This document shows positions 29,047-38,797 of a stretch of 64,000 nucleotides of DNA, in pieces. Below the pieces are notes generated by a model that worked only from the letters and a program-made list of their open reading frames with translations, searched no databases and was not told the origin of the DNA. Made by a program: the position numbers and the translations under genes. The stretch comes from JABCYV01 sp963696025 (GTDB taxonomy: Bacteria; Acidobacteriota; Terriglobia; Terriglobales; Acidobacteriaceae). The number at the start of each line of letters is the position of its first letter. Within the stretch, counting starts at the first letter, position 1. The stretch spans positions 62,001 through 126,000 of the forward strand of contig CAVOII010000017.1 in NCBI GenBank assembly GCA_963696025.1, given 5' to 3'.

Positions 29047-30429
29047 TTAGTGACCGCCGTCATTCGGCGTCTGCCCACTTTGACCACCGCTCTTTCCTCC
29101 CGCAGTGGGATCGGCGTTGCCACCTAGTTGGCCGGCAGGTGCAGGTCGAGTGCTCACCCGCAGCCCCTGCTTCACAGCATCATTGGGATTAACGACGATA
29201 AGGTCGCCGTCTCGCAGTCCGGCGGTGACATACACTTGCGAACCCAGGTCGCGCCCCACATGGACGGGCTGCATCTGGATGACATTGTTCTGTACCACGG
29301 GTACAAACTGACCGCGCGCCGTCGTGAGTAAGCTGTCACCGGAGATCAAGATTCCTGGATTCGGAGCCCTGTAATGCATCCGCACGGAAGCGAACATGCC
29401 TGGCCGCAAGCGGTGCGCAGTATCCGTAATCTGTACCTCGGCAAGCAGGGTCCGGGTCTGCTGGCTCAGAGAGTCGCTGCTTCGAACCACCTTGCCCTTG
29501 AACGTCTGCCCTGGCAACTCAGAAAAAGTCAGCTCCACAGGCTGGCCGGTCTGCACGAAAGGCGCATCCTGCTCCGGCACGGAGACAAATACCTCTAAGC
29601 TGCCGAGGTCCACAACATCAAATAATTCGCCGCCCTGCGCGCCGCCAGTGGATGGCCCGCCCGTGGAGCCGGGAGAAGCGGCTGCCAATCCCTGTGCGGC
29701 TCCCGAAGCCGAGACCAGATTGCCCACCTCGACGTTGCGGGCCGTGATCGTGCCGTTGATTGGCGAGCGAACCTGCTCGAAGTCAGCCAGAGCTTGCGTA
29801 CGACCCAATGCGGCCTGTGCTCCTTCTAAAGCATTTTCCACGGCCTGCAAGTTCGATTGCGCCGAGTCGAGGGCTGCCAGCGTGGCATCGTCGTCCTGCT
29901 TGGACAAGATGCCGTGGAGCACCAGCGTATGCACCCGCGCATAGGTGGCTTGCTGCAGCCGCAGTGTGGATTGGGCAGTTGAAACATTGTTTTTGCTTTG
30001 CTGTACTAGCGCAGCCTGCTGAGCCACCGACGAATCCAGCTCCGGCGCCGAGATGATCCCAAGTAACTGCCCTTTCCTTACCGTATCTCCAAGGTCCACG
30101 TACCGCGCCTTTAAATACCCCGAAGCCCGCGCATAAATGTGCGCACTCCTGAGTGGCGTCACGGTGCCCGGCAACGTCAACTCCTGCTCGGAGGTCGCAC
30201 TATGCACAGTCTGCACCTCGACAGTCGGCAATGTTTTCTGCCGTTCCTGAGCCCTGGCGTTGACTGCTTTATTGCGTTCGTAATGGGGCAGCAATCCCAC
30301 CACCAGAGCGGAGGCTAGTAACGCGATCGCCACCACGGTCCATAAGATCCATCGGCCGTGTTTCCGATGCAATTGCGCCGCATGCTGCTGATCGCCAGCC
30401 GCGGGCGTTCGGGTTGCGTCTGCGCTCAT
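29047..30429 (-). CDS. RND periplasmic adaptor protein
   Basis: A 460-residue membrane fusion protein with an N-terminal transmembrane anchor (ILWTVVAIALLASALVVGLL). The lipoyl strands include ARASGYLKARYVDLGDTVRK. A long alpha hairpin occupies about residues 130-210. The beta-barrel region contains FEQVRSPINGTITARNVEVG, and the C-terminus is Gly/Asn/Pro rich. The start overlaps the permease stop by 4 bases (ATGA), showing translational coupling. It is a different pump from the mdtABC operon. Confidence 0.93.
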   Translation of the reverse strand: MSADATRTPAAGDQQHAAQLHRKHGRWILWTVVAIALLASALVVGLLPHYERNKAVNARAQERQKTLPTVEVQTVHSATSEQELTLPGTVTPLRSAHIYARASGYLKARYVDLGDTVRKGQLLGIISAPELDSSVAQQAALVQQSKNNVSTAQSTLRLQQATYARVHTLVLHGILSKQDDDATLAALDSAQSNLQAVENALEGAQAALGRTQALADFEQVRSPINGTITARNVEVGNLVSASGAAQGLAAASPGSTGGPSTGGAQGGELFDVVDLGSLEVFVSVPEQDAPFVQTGQPVELTFSELPGQTFKGKVVRSSDSLSQQTRTLLAEVQITDTAHRLRPGMFASVRMHYRAPNPGILISGDSLLTTARGQFVPVVQNNVIQMQPVHVGRDLGSQVYVTAGLRDGDLIVVNPNDAVKQGLRVSTRPAPAGQLGGNADPTAGGKSGGQSGQTPNDGGH

Positions 30430-33400
30430 TGGAACGCTCCTTGGGTCTCATCCTCGATCCGCTTCTCCCAGTTCACTGGAGCCTGCTTACTCATGAGCGA
30501 ATACATGACTGGCACGATAAACAGTGTGCCCACCGTAGCGAACAGAAGTCCACCGATAACGGCCCGTCCGATTGGCGCGTTCTGCTCGCCGCCCTCTCCC
30601 AGCGACAGTGCCATCGGCAACATCCCGATGATCATCGCCAGCGCCGTCATGCACACCGGTCGCAGCCGGGTCGACCCCGCGATCAGCGCCGCCTCCTTTG
30701 AATCCTTACTGTGCTCGCCTTCGCCACGTGATTCGTTCGCAAAGGTGACGACTAGGATGCTGTTGGCGGTTGCGACGCCGATGGTCATCAGAGCGCCCAT
30801 TAAGGAGGGTACGTTAAAGGTGGTCTGTGTGAGGAACAGCATCCATACGATACCCGCAAAAGCTCCCGGAAGCGCCATGAGAATGATGAACGGTATGCTC
30901 CATGACTGGAAGTTCATCGCCATCAGGAAGTACACAAACACCACCGCAGCGGCAATTCCGATCTCCAGCTTGGTAAAGGATGTGTTCATCGTCAGTACTT
31001 GACCGCTGAGCGTGATCTCCACCCCAGGGGGCAGGTGTTGTGAATTTTTCTTCACGATTTTTTGCACATCGCTGGCCACCCCGCCGAGGTCGCGCTGCTC
31101 GACGTTCGCGAAGATGTCCATGACGGGCAGCGCGTTGTAATGCGAAACCGTCAGCGGCGAAACTTGCCGTTCAGTCTCCGCAACATTGCGTAGCAACTGG
31201 TCACTAGCGCCGGGCATCGAGGCCGTCACGGCCGTGCGTTCCAGCGTATCGAGGTTGTCGAGACGGTGCTGCGGCACCTGCACGATCACCGGGTATTCGA
31301 CCCCCGTCTTCGGATCGAGCCAGAAGTTGGGTGCAACCTGCCCGCTGCCCGAAAGCGACAACAGCACGTCATCCGAAACATCCTTTGCCGTGAGCCCGAT
31401 CTCCTGCGCCTTGAGCCGGTCCACTTTGATGTTGAACTTGGGAGCATTGACCTCCTGCTGCATGAACACGTCCACTGCTCCCGGAACATCCTCGATCTGC
31501 TCCTGCAGCGTTTCGGCGATTTGTGCCGTGGACGCTGCGTCTTTTCCGCGCACCTGCACATCGATAGGCGCGGGCAGCCCAAAGTTCAGCGTTTGATTCG
31601 TGATGTCGGCCGGCTCGAAGAAAAAAGTATCCTGGGGAAACTTCCGCGCGAAGTCCTGCCGCAGAATCTGCATCCATTCCTGCGTCGGCCGGTGCTTGGC
31701 CGCAAGCAGCACCAGCACATCCCCATCCCCATTACTGGTCGTATCACTGGCCGAATAGGCCAGGTTTACGCCCCCTGGCGGCAGTCCGATGTTGTTCACC
31801 ACCATCTGAAGCTGCTCCGCTGGGATCACACGCCGAATTTCCTCGTTTACCTGCTTGAACAACTCGGTTGCGGTTTCGATCCGGGTGCCTGCCGGCGGCC
31901 GTACATGAAACTCCATCTGCCCAGAATCCACGTAGGGGAAAAAGTCGCGGCCAATCACGGGAACCAATGACAGCGAACCCAGGGACACCGCCGCGAACCC
32001 AGCCAGCGTTATCTTCGGATGATCCAGGGCCCACTCCAATCCGCCCTTGTACTTCTCCGCAAACCAGTCGAAACGGCGTTCGAATCTCTGGTGAAACCGC
32101 CAGATGAAACTTCGGCTGAGCGGCGACTGCTGTTCTTGTCCCTCATAGAGGGGCACCTCTTTAGGCAGAAGGAAGTGCATCATGGTGGGCACCAAGGTGC
32201 GCGACAGTCCGTAAGAGGCGATCAGCGCCAGCACCACATTTAGTGCCAGCGGTGTAAAGATGTACTTCGCCGACCCAGAGAGCAAGGTCACAGGCACGAA
32301 GACGATGCAGATCGACATGGTGGAGATCAGGGCGGGCATAGCTACCTGCTCTGCGCTGTCAAGAATCGCCGTGGCCAACGGCTTCTTCTGGCCGAGGCCC
32401 AGATTCCGGTGCGTGTTTTCGATCTCCACGGTCGCATCGTCAACCAGCATACCAACCGCCAGAGCCAGGCCCCCAAGCGACATGACATTAATCGTCTCCC
32501 CGAGAGCCGAAGACACCGCTATGGCGAACAATGCTGCCAAAGGAATGGATACGCTCACGATCAGCGTGCTTCGCCAGCTGCCCAGAAACACCAGCACCAT
32601 CAAGGCGGTGAGAAACGCTGCTGTTACGGCCTCCTGCACCACATCTCGGATCGAGGCTCGCACGAGCACCGATTGATCGAAGATCGGCGTTAGCGTCAGT
32701 GCGAGCGGAAGGCCGGCCTTGATTCGTGGAATCGCCGCCTTCACCTGGTCCACAATGGTCAGTGTCGAAGAAGCCCCGCTCTTGATGACGGTCAGAAGCG
32801 CCGAGGCTTGGCCGTTCTCGCTCACATAACTTGTCTGAGGCTGGTAGCCGTTGTGAATCCAGGCCACATCCTTCATCTGAACCACCGCGCCATTCACCGT
32901 CCGGATCGGCAGAGAGTTCAGCTCCGCGATGGTGCCGGGGCTGCTGTTAGTTCCCACCAGGTACTCCCGGTCGCCCATCTTCTGGGTACCCGAGGGCGTA
33001 ACCAGGTTCTGGTTAGCGAGCGCGGCGGAGACGTCCGAGGCGGTCATGTGATTGGCTGCGAGCTGCACCGGTTCGAGGTCCACCATAATGGCGCGCTGCT
33101 CGCCGCCGTATGGCAGCGGTACCGCAGCGCCCTTAATGGTGGCTAACTGTCCCCGAATGAAGTTTTGCCCCAAGTCATAGAGCTCAGTTTGCGAAAGCCC
33201 CTTTCCGCCCAAGCTGACCTGCACGATAGGAACACTGGAAGCGTCGTATTTGAGCACATACGGGGGCAGGATGCCGGGTGGCATCAGACGCAAGAGCGAT
33301 TGCGCCAGCGCCGTTACTTGCGCAATCGCAAGGTCAATCTGGACATTGGGCTGAAAGTAAATCTTGATCACCCCGACGCCGCTGTAGGACTGCGATTCCG

Positions 33401-33641
33401 TGTATTGAATGTTGTTGACTGTGGTCGGAAGCGCCCGCTCGCAAACCCCAATGATGCGCTTGGACATGTCATCGGCGTCCAGACCACTGTAAGTCCAGAT
33501 CACGCTGACGATTGGGATGTTGATCTCTGGCAGAATGTCGGTCGGGGTAGTCAGGATGGAAGTTACGCCGAAAATCGCAATCAGCAGCGCGCCAATCACG
33601 AACGTATACGGCCTCTGCAGAGCAAAGCGAACGATCCACAT
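30426..33641 (-). CDS. RND efflux permease (AcrB superfamily)
   Basis: A 1071-residue RND permease. The ATG at 33641 is chosen over the in-frame start at 33695 because it gives the standard N-terminus MWIVRFALQRPYTFVIGALL and has GAGGAG upstream. The TM4 relay motif GMLVDDATVEIENTHRNLGL is intact, and the late TM region ends near the C-terminus as expected. Porter-loop sequence such as IKGAAVPLPYGGEQRAIMVD differs clearly from the mdtB paralog. First gene of the permease, adaptor, TolC operon. Substrate is unknown. Confidence 0.94.
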   Translation of the reverse strand: MWIVRFALQRPYTFVIGALLIAIFGVTSILTTPTDILPEINIPIVSVIWTYSGLDADDMSKRIIGVCERALPTTVNNIQYTESQSYSGVGVIKIYFQPNVQIDLAIAQVTALAQSLLRLMPPGILPPYVLKYDASSVPIVQVSLGGKGLSQTELYDLGQNFIRGQLATIKGAAVPLPYGGEQRAIMVDLEPVQLAANHMTASDVSAALANQNLVTPSGTQKMGDREYLVGTNSSPGTIAELNSLPIRTVNGAVVQMKDVAWIHNGYQPQTSYVSENGQASALLTVIKSGASSTLTIVDQVKAAIPRIKAGLPLALTLTPIFDQSVLVRASIRDVVQEAVTAAFLTALMVLVFLGSWRSTLIVSVSIPLAALFAIAVSSALGETINVMSLGGLALAVGMLVDDATVEIENTHRNLGLGQKKPLATAILDSAEQVAMPALISTMSICIVFVPVTLLSGSAKYIFTPLALNVVLALIASYGLSRTLVPTMMHFLLPKEVPLYEGQEQQSPLSRSFIWRFHQRFERRFDWFAEKYKGGLEWALDHPKITLAGFAAVSLGSLSLVPVIGRDFFPYVDSGQMEFHVRPPAGTRIETATELFKQVNEEIRRVIPAEQLQMVVNNIGLPPGGVNLAYSASDTTSNGDGDVLVLLAAKHRPTQEWMQILRQDFARKFPQDTFFFEPADITNQTLNFGLPAPIDVQVRGKDAASTAQIAETLQEQIEDVPGAVDVFMQQEVNAPKFNIKVDRLKAQEIGLTAKDVSDDVLLSLSGSGQVAPNFWLDPKTGVEYPVIVQVPQHRLDNLDTLERTAVTASMPGASDQLLRNVAETERQVSPLTVSHYNALPVMDIFANVEQRDLGGVASDVQKIVKKNSQHLPPGVEITLSGQVLTMNTSFTKLEIGIAAAVVFVYFLMAMNFQSWSIPFIILMALPGAFAGIVWMLFLTQTTFNVPSLMGALMTIGVATANSILVVTFANESRGEGEHSKDSKEAALIAGSTRLRPVCMTALAMIIGMLPMALSLGEGGEQNAPIGRAVIGGLLFATVGTLFIVPVMYSLMSKQAPVNWEKRIEDETQGAFQ

Positions 33642-34102
33642 AAAGCTCTCCTCGTTTGCTGTCCTGGCGCGCGTATCTCGCGCACGTGCCCACACCAGTC
33701 AATCTGCGACTGAGGGCTCTCGTCACGTCGTGAGAGATGCACGCGAGCGACTATCGCATCCGCACCGGCCTCCTGTGCTGTCCGGTGCCCTGCACTTACC
33801 AGGTGAGGTGTATTCGCTGCTGCGTCATCCGACTTGCGTCATAGTTTCAAATGCCGTAGTCGTCCTGTTCGCCGCCGTGGGCAGCCAGACTTGAGTTTGT
33901 CGTGCAACAGCCGTTGTTTCCATGATTGACTTTCTTCCTTTCGCCTCTTTGTGCATCTGCGATTGAACGCTAGGGAAAGCGCTTGCCAAAGCATTCTTGA
34001 CAGTCCGGTGATGCGAACGCGCCACTTTACCGTGGCGTACTTTGCCGTCACATGCGCGTTCAGACGTTCCAGTTCATAGGATCTGAGGGTTCACGGGTCG
34101 CG
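33642..34102. other. Intergenic region, no gene seen
   Basis: It lies between the RND operon start and a small secreted-protein gene on the same strand. Only short, low-quality frames occur. It must contain the promoter of the pump operon, but I could not pick a convincing one by eye. Confidence 0.4.
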
Positions 34103-34558
34103 CTAGCGGCGCCCGCCGCCATGCCCACCAGCATGCCCACCACCCCGATATCCGGGTAGTGCGTGCTCAGCCTTCCCTTCATGGCCAGCATCGCCTACGT
34201 TCCCTCGCCCATCTCGCGCCTCGTTTGCGTGGAAGTGGTTGAAGCGCTGCGCCCCGCGTTCCGGCAACGGTCCAACGTAACCGTGATGAGGATCAAAGCG
34301 GTTGTCGACATGGCCGTAAAAGCCGCGAGGGCCGTGAAACCAGGGGCCAGCTCCAAGAAACACCCCGCCAACAAACCAATCGGGCCCGTAATAACCGTAA
34401 GGAGCACAGTCATATGGGGCATAGTCGAAGTACCCGTAAGGGCACACGGGAGCCGGTCCGATGTTTACGCCGACGGAAACCTGAGCTTGCGCCACAGGTG
34501 CACAGCATAAAAGGCTAGCTACGAGAACTGCGAAAGCAAGCGCACTGACTTTGAACAT
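34103..34558 (-). CDS. Small secreted Gly/His/Tyr-rich protein
   Basis: A 151-residue exported protein with a clear signal peptide (AFAVLVASLLCCAPVAQAQV). The mature part is Pro/Tyr rich (CPYGYFDYAPYDCAPYGYYG) and ends in a Gly/His tail (GYRGGGHAGGHGGGRR). Such sequences are common among uncharacterised envelope proteins of this phylum and may bind metals through the His runs; that is inference. It is 461 bases upstream of the RND operon on the same strand, so it is probably separately transcribed. Confidence 0.7.
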   Translation of the reverse strand: MFKVSALAFAVLVASLLCCAPVAQAQVSVGVNIGPAPVCPYGYFDYAPYDCAPYGYYGPDWFVGGVFLGAGPWFHGPRGFYGHVDNRFDPHHGYVGPLPERGAQRFNHFHANEARDGRGNVGDAGHEGKAEHALPGYRGGGHAGGHGGGRR

Positions 34559-34947
34559 GATTTCCTCTTGATTGGTTCAGAGTTTCAACCTGGACAACTG
34601 AGGGCCAGCATAATACCAAGGATCAGTAACGAGCAAACCGGAAGTTGCATAACCTGGTGGGACAAGGAACTACATTAGTCTTACCTCTCCACTGACCGAC
34701 AGTCAGCCATTCTTTCAGCTTTTCACCCGTAGCAAAAAGATTAACTTCTTAGGAATACTATCGATTGTAAGCATTTCTCGTTGTGGTTCTGGCTAGCATC
34801 GCGAAACGTACCCACAAGCGATCACATGCTGCTGACGCCTCGATTCGCTGTTGCTTTGAACCGTGAGCCGTTTGGCATTTCGACGTATGTACCACTCATT
34901 AGCACGGAAGCATCACTGCATGGTGACCATCGATGACGGTGTAGCAC
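34559..34947. other. Intergenic region, no gene seen
   Basis: An AT-richer stretch between two minus-strand genes. No ORF with a plausible protein and no strong hairpin was recognised. Confidence 0.4.
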
Positions 34948-35184
34948 TCACAGAATAGGGGGATCCGGATGCGCTGGTGAGTGCGGTTCTTGCTTCAATA
35001 TCAGCGCCTCTACCGTAGACCAGTAGCGCCGCTCCGTCGCGTCACTAGCGAACCGCAGGTTAGTGGCCGCAATAATCTGGGCCTCGCGAATGTCGCCATC
35101 ACAAATCTCGAGAAGAGCTTCCGCTTGCTCTCCGGGGTTAGGGAAGTTTGGTTCAAACGCAGTCTGGCCGTTGACACTCATCAT
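34948..35184 (-). CDS. Small hypothetical acidic protein
   Basis: A 78-codon frame starting MMSVNGQTAFEPNF. The middle is amphipathic and helical (EQAEALLEICDGDIREAQII) and the tail is Pro rich. No signal peptide, no recognised family and no clear ribosome-binding site. The amino-acid composition looks protein-like, which is the only support. It could be spurious. Confidence 0.45.
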   Translation of the reverse strand: MMSVNGQTAFEPNFPNPGEQAEALLEICDGDIREAQIIAATNLRFASDATERRYWSTVEALILKQEPHSPAHPDPPIL

Positions 35185-35395
35185 TTAACGTACCGGAAAA
35201 GTCACGTCTGCCTTTCAGAATGAGAATTGCGCAGAGCTCCATCGCGAGTTCCATTTTTCTTTGTCGGCTAAGCAGGAAATGGCAGTGGCGAAGTATTCCT
35301 GAAACCAAGACGCGCCGTCTACAGCCCGGAACGGAACTTCAGGGAGACAAAGTGATATGCTTTCGTGCCCACACATCTAGGTAGTGGAGATCTCC

Positions 35396-36658
35396 ATGCG
35401 CCGTCTTCTGCTCGCCCTTTTCCTGCTTGTTTGGAGCATCAATCGTCCGATGCATTGTCAACAGCAAAAAAAGGCACCATCAGGCCACTACCTGTTTGCC
35501 TGGACTGGTGACGCGGCTAACAAGCGCGCTGGGTGTTCGGCCAATTGTGGAGCCGAAGGACGGGAAAGGTGGGGCAACGACTTTCTCGCGGTGATCGATG
35601 CGGATCCGTCTTCGCCCTCGTACGGACATCTAGTGACGACTGTCGCCACTGATCAACCGACCATGTACGTACATCACACGGAATACACGATGCCTGCCAG
35701 TGGAATGCTTTTTGCCAACGATCATGATGCCGGCCGGACTTTTATCTTCGATGTGCGCGACCCATTACATCCGACAGTTGAGACTTCGTTCACCGAAATG
35801 GCCGATTATATGCATCCGCATTCGTTCCTGCGGTTGCCCAACGGCCACGTGCTCGCCACATTCCAGCACGTGCATCACGGTACCGCCGAAGGGCACATGG
35901 GCACCAGCGGTGGCCTGGTGGAAATTGATGATCAGGGCAAGGAGGTTCGCGCCAGCAGCAATGCGGATCCGACTCTTCCAGAAGCTCTCCTGTCGCCTTA
36001 CGGCCTGGTCGTTCTTCCCGAACTCGACCGCGTTATCTCAACCAACTCCTCGATGCATCAGGACGATATCTTCCGCGGAGTCACCTACCAGCTTTGGCGT
36101 CTTTCTGATCTCAAGCTGCTCAGGACGGAATATTTTGACGTGGGGGAGAACCGCTACGCTCAGATCAGCCCGGAAGAGCCACGTCTTGGAGCGGATGGAT
36201 CGATCTTTGTACAAACGCTGGGCTGTGGGATCGAGCGCATTACCGGGGTGACCATCGACCAGCTCAAGTCGCAACTGGTATATACCTTCCCCGGCAACTG
36301 GTGCGGCGTCCCCACCATCGTTGGGCATTATCTAGTGCAGAGCGTGCCGGCGGAGCACGGTTTGATTGTCCTCGATATCAGGAATGGAGCGAAGCCAGTA
36401 GAGGTCTCGCGCTTGAAGATCAGCGAAACGTTCAAGCCACACTGGACGGGATGGGACGCCAAGACGCAGCGATTGGTTGTCACGGGTAGAGAGCCTCGCC
36501 TTTTTCTCGTGAAGCTAGACCAAGCGACCGGCGCTATCACCATGGACGATACTTTCCATGATGTGGATGGCAAGCCCGGCTTTAACTTCGCGGATCGTGA
36601 GTGGCCGCACGGGTGGAAGGGATCGGGTCTGCCGCACGGAGTGGTTTTCTCGCGATAA
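35396..36658 (+). CDS. SBP56-like (selenium-binding protein/methanethiol-oxidase family) secreted protein
   Basis: About 420 residues with an N-terminal signal peptide. It resembles the 56-kDa selenium-binding protein fold, a seven-bladed propeller: HTEYTMPASGMLFANDHDAG, MADYMHPHSFLRLPNGHVLA, and a late FKPHWTGWDAKTQRLVVTG. His-rich loops (TFQHVHHG, MYVHHTEY) match the copper/selenium ligand regions of the family, whose bacterial members oxidise methanethiol. The ATG at 35396 has GGAG just upstream; a GTG at 35384 is in frame. The protein is shorter than typical SBP56 (about 460 residues), so the exact function is uncertain. Confidence 0.75.
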   Translation: MRRLLLALFLLVWSINRPMHCQQQKKAPSGHYLFAWTGDAANKRAGCSANCGAEGRERWGNDFLAVIDADPSSPSYGHLVTTVATDQPTMYVHHTEYTMPASGMLFANDHDAGRTFIFDVRDPLHPTVETSFTEMADYMHPHSFLRLPNGHVLATFQHVHHGTAEGHMGTSGGLVEIDDQGKEVRASSNADPTLPEALLSPYGLVVLPELDRVISTNSSMHQDDIFRGVTYQLWRLSDLKLLRTEYFDVGENRYAQISPEEPRLGADGSIFVQTLGCGIERITGVTIDQLKSQLVYTFPGNWCGVPTIVGHYLVQSVPAEHGLIVLDIRNGAKPVEVSRLKISETFKPHWTGWDAKTQRLVVTGREPRLFLVKLDQATGAITMDDTFHDVDGKPGFNFADREWPHGWKGSGLPHGVVFSR

Positions 36659-36830
36659 GCGGATCGCCGCGGTAATGATAATAGGTGTCGGTAGATCAGG
36701 CGTCCGTCCCCCTATAGAGATCGAACACATTGGCCGCTGCACAAGCCACATCTGACAAACCCGGTCCTGTGTCATCACCATTTCTGAACCTATTTCTGTG
36801 GCGTGTGAACAATCCGGTGCAAGGGTAAGC

Positions 36831-37193
36831 TCATGCCGGATCTGGCACAAACTGAGTATCTGCACCTTTCTTGAAGACAACGTACGCGCGCTTCCAGGGC
36901 TCATCATTGATCAATCGCCATTTGTGTCCGGAGCCGGTGTGATCCTCAGCCAAAAGGACATCCCCGGGATGGATTGTGAACGTCTCGCCACCTAGAGTGG
37001 TGAATTCGAGCACACCGGCCAATGTAATGACGTATTGAGGAATAGGATCATTGTGCCAGTCATAGGATGAATGGGCCGGCGTTTCTTCGAAAAGGATGGT
37101 CTGCGCTTCGACGAGTTTACTTTCACTAACGCCACCACGCACCACATGCGAGTTTCCATCGGGACCAGTGTAGAGACGATAAGCGCGGATCAT
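36831..37193 (-). CDS. Single-domain cupin protein
   Basis: A 120-residue cupin. The motif-1 metal ligands are in YDWHNDPIPQYVITLAGVLE, the second motif is FTIHPGDVLLAEDHTGSGHK, and the core strands are complete, so it is a monocupin of ordinary length. It is probably cytoplasmic, with no signal peptide. It is the 3'-most gene of the minus-strand dicarboxylate run, 34 bases after the Mqo stop, and may be co-transcribed with mqo. The ligand is not predictable. Confidence 0.82.
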   Translation of the reverse strand: MIRAYRLYTGPDGNSHVVRGGVSESKLVEAQTILFEETPAHSSYDWHNDPIPQYVITLAGVLEFTTLGGETFTIHPGDVLLAEDHTGSGHKWRLINDEPWKRAYVVFKKGADTQFVPDPA

Positions 37194-37227
37194 GTATCAA
37201 TCTCCTTGGTAATATTCGAGCAGGCCG

Positions 37228-38751
37228 TCAGGCGATTTTAGATTTTGTCGGCTCGGCGACATTGTCGAGGTTCAATACGGCTGCCGTCTCGGCCCGTACT
37301 AGCAGGCACAACTCCGGATCGTCGACCAGAGACTGACCGTACGAGGGAATCATTTGCTTTAGTTTGGAAGACCATCCTCCAGACTTCAATTTCTCCGGGA
37401 AGCAGCGCTCGATCACCTGAAGCATGACCCAGACTGCGGTTGAGGCACCCGGCGAGGCCCCCAGCATGGCAACAATGGAACGATCCGACGCGGTAACAAG
37501 CTCGGTGCCGAATTCCAGGGCGCCGCCATGCACTGGGTCCTTCTTGATGATCTGCACGCGCTGTCCCGCCACTTCGACCTGCCAATCTTCTTTCCTGGCA
37601 TTTGGAAAGAACTCGCGGAGTGCAGCGAGCCGCTCCTCCTCCGACTCGAGAACCTGGCCTATGAGGTATTTTTCTAGGGACAGGTTGTCCAAGCCAACAG
37701 CCATTATCGGCAGGAGATTCTCAGGATCGATGGAACCGAAAAGATCGAGATAGGATCCATGTTTGAGAAACTTTGTGGAAAATCCTGCATAAGGCCCGAA
37801 AAGCAAGGAAACCTTTCCCTTGATGTGCCGGGTGTCGAGATGAGGCACGGACATTGGAGGCGATCCACTCGCAGCTTTACCGTACACCTTGGCGTGGTGA
37901 CGGGAAGAAACTTCGGGCCGGTCGCAGCGAAGCCAAATTCCGCTCACCGGAAACCCGGCGTAGCCGTGGCCCTCGGGAATCTTGGACTTTTCCAGAAGTG
38001 GCAACGCCCCGCCACCGGCCCCGAGAAAAACGAATTTCGATTGGACCTCCCGCTGCTGTCCGGTTTTTTCATCCCGAATTTGCACACTCCAAAGGTCCCC
38101 ATCGCGCCGGAGATCTTGCACTCGACTGCAAAAGTGAATTGAGAATCCTACTTTGCCGTCGAGAGAAGCGAGCAACTCCTCAGTGAGCGCACCATAGTCC
38201 ACATCTGTGCCCGTCACCATTCGAGTCGCTGTGACAACGTCGCTGACATCGCGCCCCTCCATGACCAGCGGAATCCATTCGCCAATCTGTTTTTTGTCCT
38301 CGGAGTATTCCATGCCGTAATAAAGGGGATGGGCAGAGAGTGCCTGGAAGCGTTTCTTAAGGAACGCACGATTCTCCAGTCTGCGTACGAAACTCATGTG
38401 GGGCATCGAGTGAATAAAGGATTGAGGGTCTTGGATGGCGCCCTTTTTCACCAGATAGGCCCAGAACTGACGGGAGAGATCGAACTCGGTATTCACCTGC
38501 AGAGCCTTGGAAATGTCGATGCTGCCGTCAGCTTTCTGGGGAGTGTAGTTCAACTCACAAAGTGCAGCGTGGCCAGTTCCTGCATTGTTCCACGCATTCG
38601 AGCTTTCCTGGGCCGCGCTGCCGAGAACTTCATGGAGCTGTATTTTCAGGCTGGGATCAAGTTCCTTCAGGAATACTGCCAGGGTCGCGCTCATGATGCC
38701 TGCGCCGACAAGAACCACATCGGGTTGGTTTGTGGAGGCAACGGTTGCCAT
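37228..38751 (-). CDS. mqo: Malate:quinone oxidoreductase
   Basis: A 507-residue FAD enzyme that oxidises malate to oxaloacetate and passes electrons to the quinone pool at the inner membrane. The dinucleotide fold is DVVLVGAGIMSATLAVFLKE. Family motifs include ESSNAWNNAGTGHAALCELN, MVTGTDVDYGALTEELLAS and LGASPGASTAVWVMLQVIER. Length and ends match the family. It lies in a minus-strand group with an AEC carrier, a ThrE-like exporter, fumarase and a porin, which would take fumarate through malate to oxaloacetate. Confidence 0.96.
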   Translation of the reverse strand: MATVASTNQPDVVLVGAGIMSATLAVFLKELDPSLKIQLHEVLGSAAQESSNAWNNAGTGHAALCELNYTPQKADGSIDISKALQVNTEFDLSRQFWAYLVKKGAIQDPQSFIHSMPHMSFVRRLENRAFLKKRFQALSAHPLYYGMEYSEDKKQIGEWIPLVMEGRDVSDVVTATRMVTGTDVDYGALTEELLASLDGKVGFSIHFCSRVQDLRRDGDLWSVQIRDEKTGQQREVQSKFVFLGAGGGALPLLEKSKIPEGHGYAGFPVSGIWLRCDRPEVSSRHHAKVYGKAASGSPPMSVPHLDTRHIKGKVSLLFGPYAGFSTKFLKHGSYLDLFGSIDPENLLPIMAVGLDNLSLEKYLIGQVLESEEERLAALREFFPNARKEDWQVEVAGQRVQIIKKDPVHGGALEFGTELVTASDRSIVAMLGASPGASTAVWVMLQVIERCFPEKLKSGGWSSKLKQMIPSYGQSLVDDPELCLLVRAETAAVLNLDNVAEPTKSKIA

Positions 38752-38797
38752 ACTATTTCTCCTTTTATTAGCAATTGAAATTGCCTGAAATTGCTGT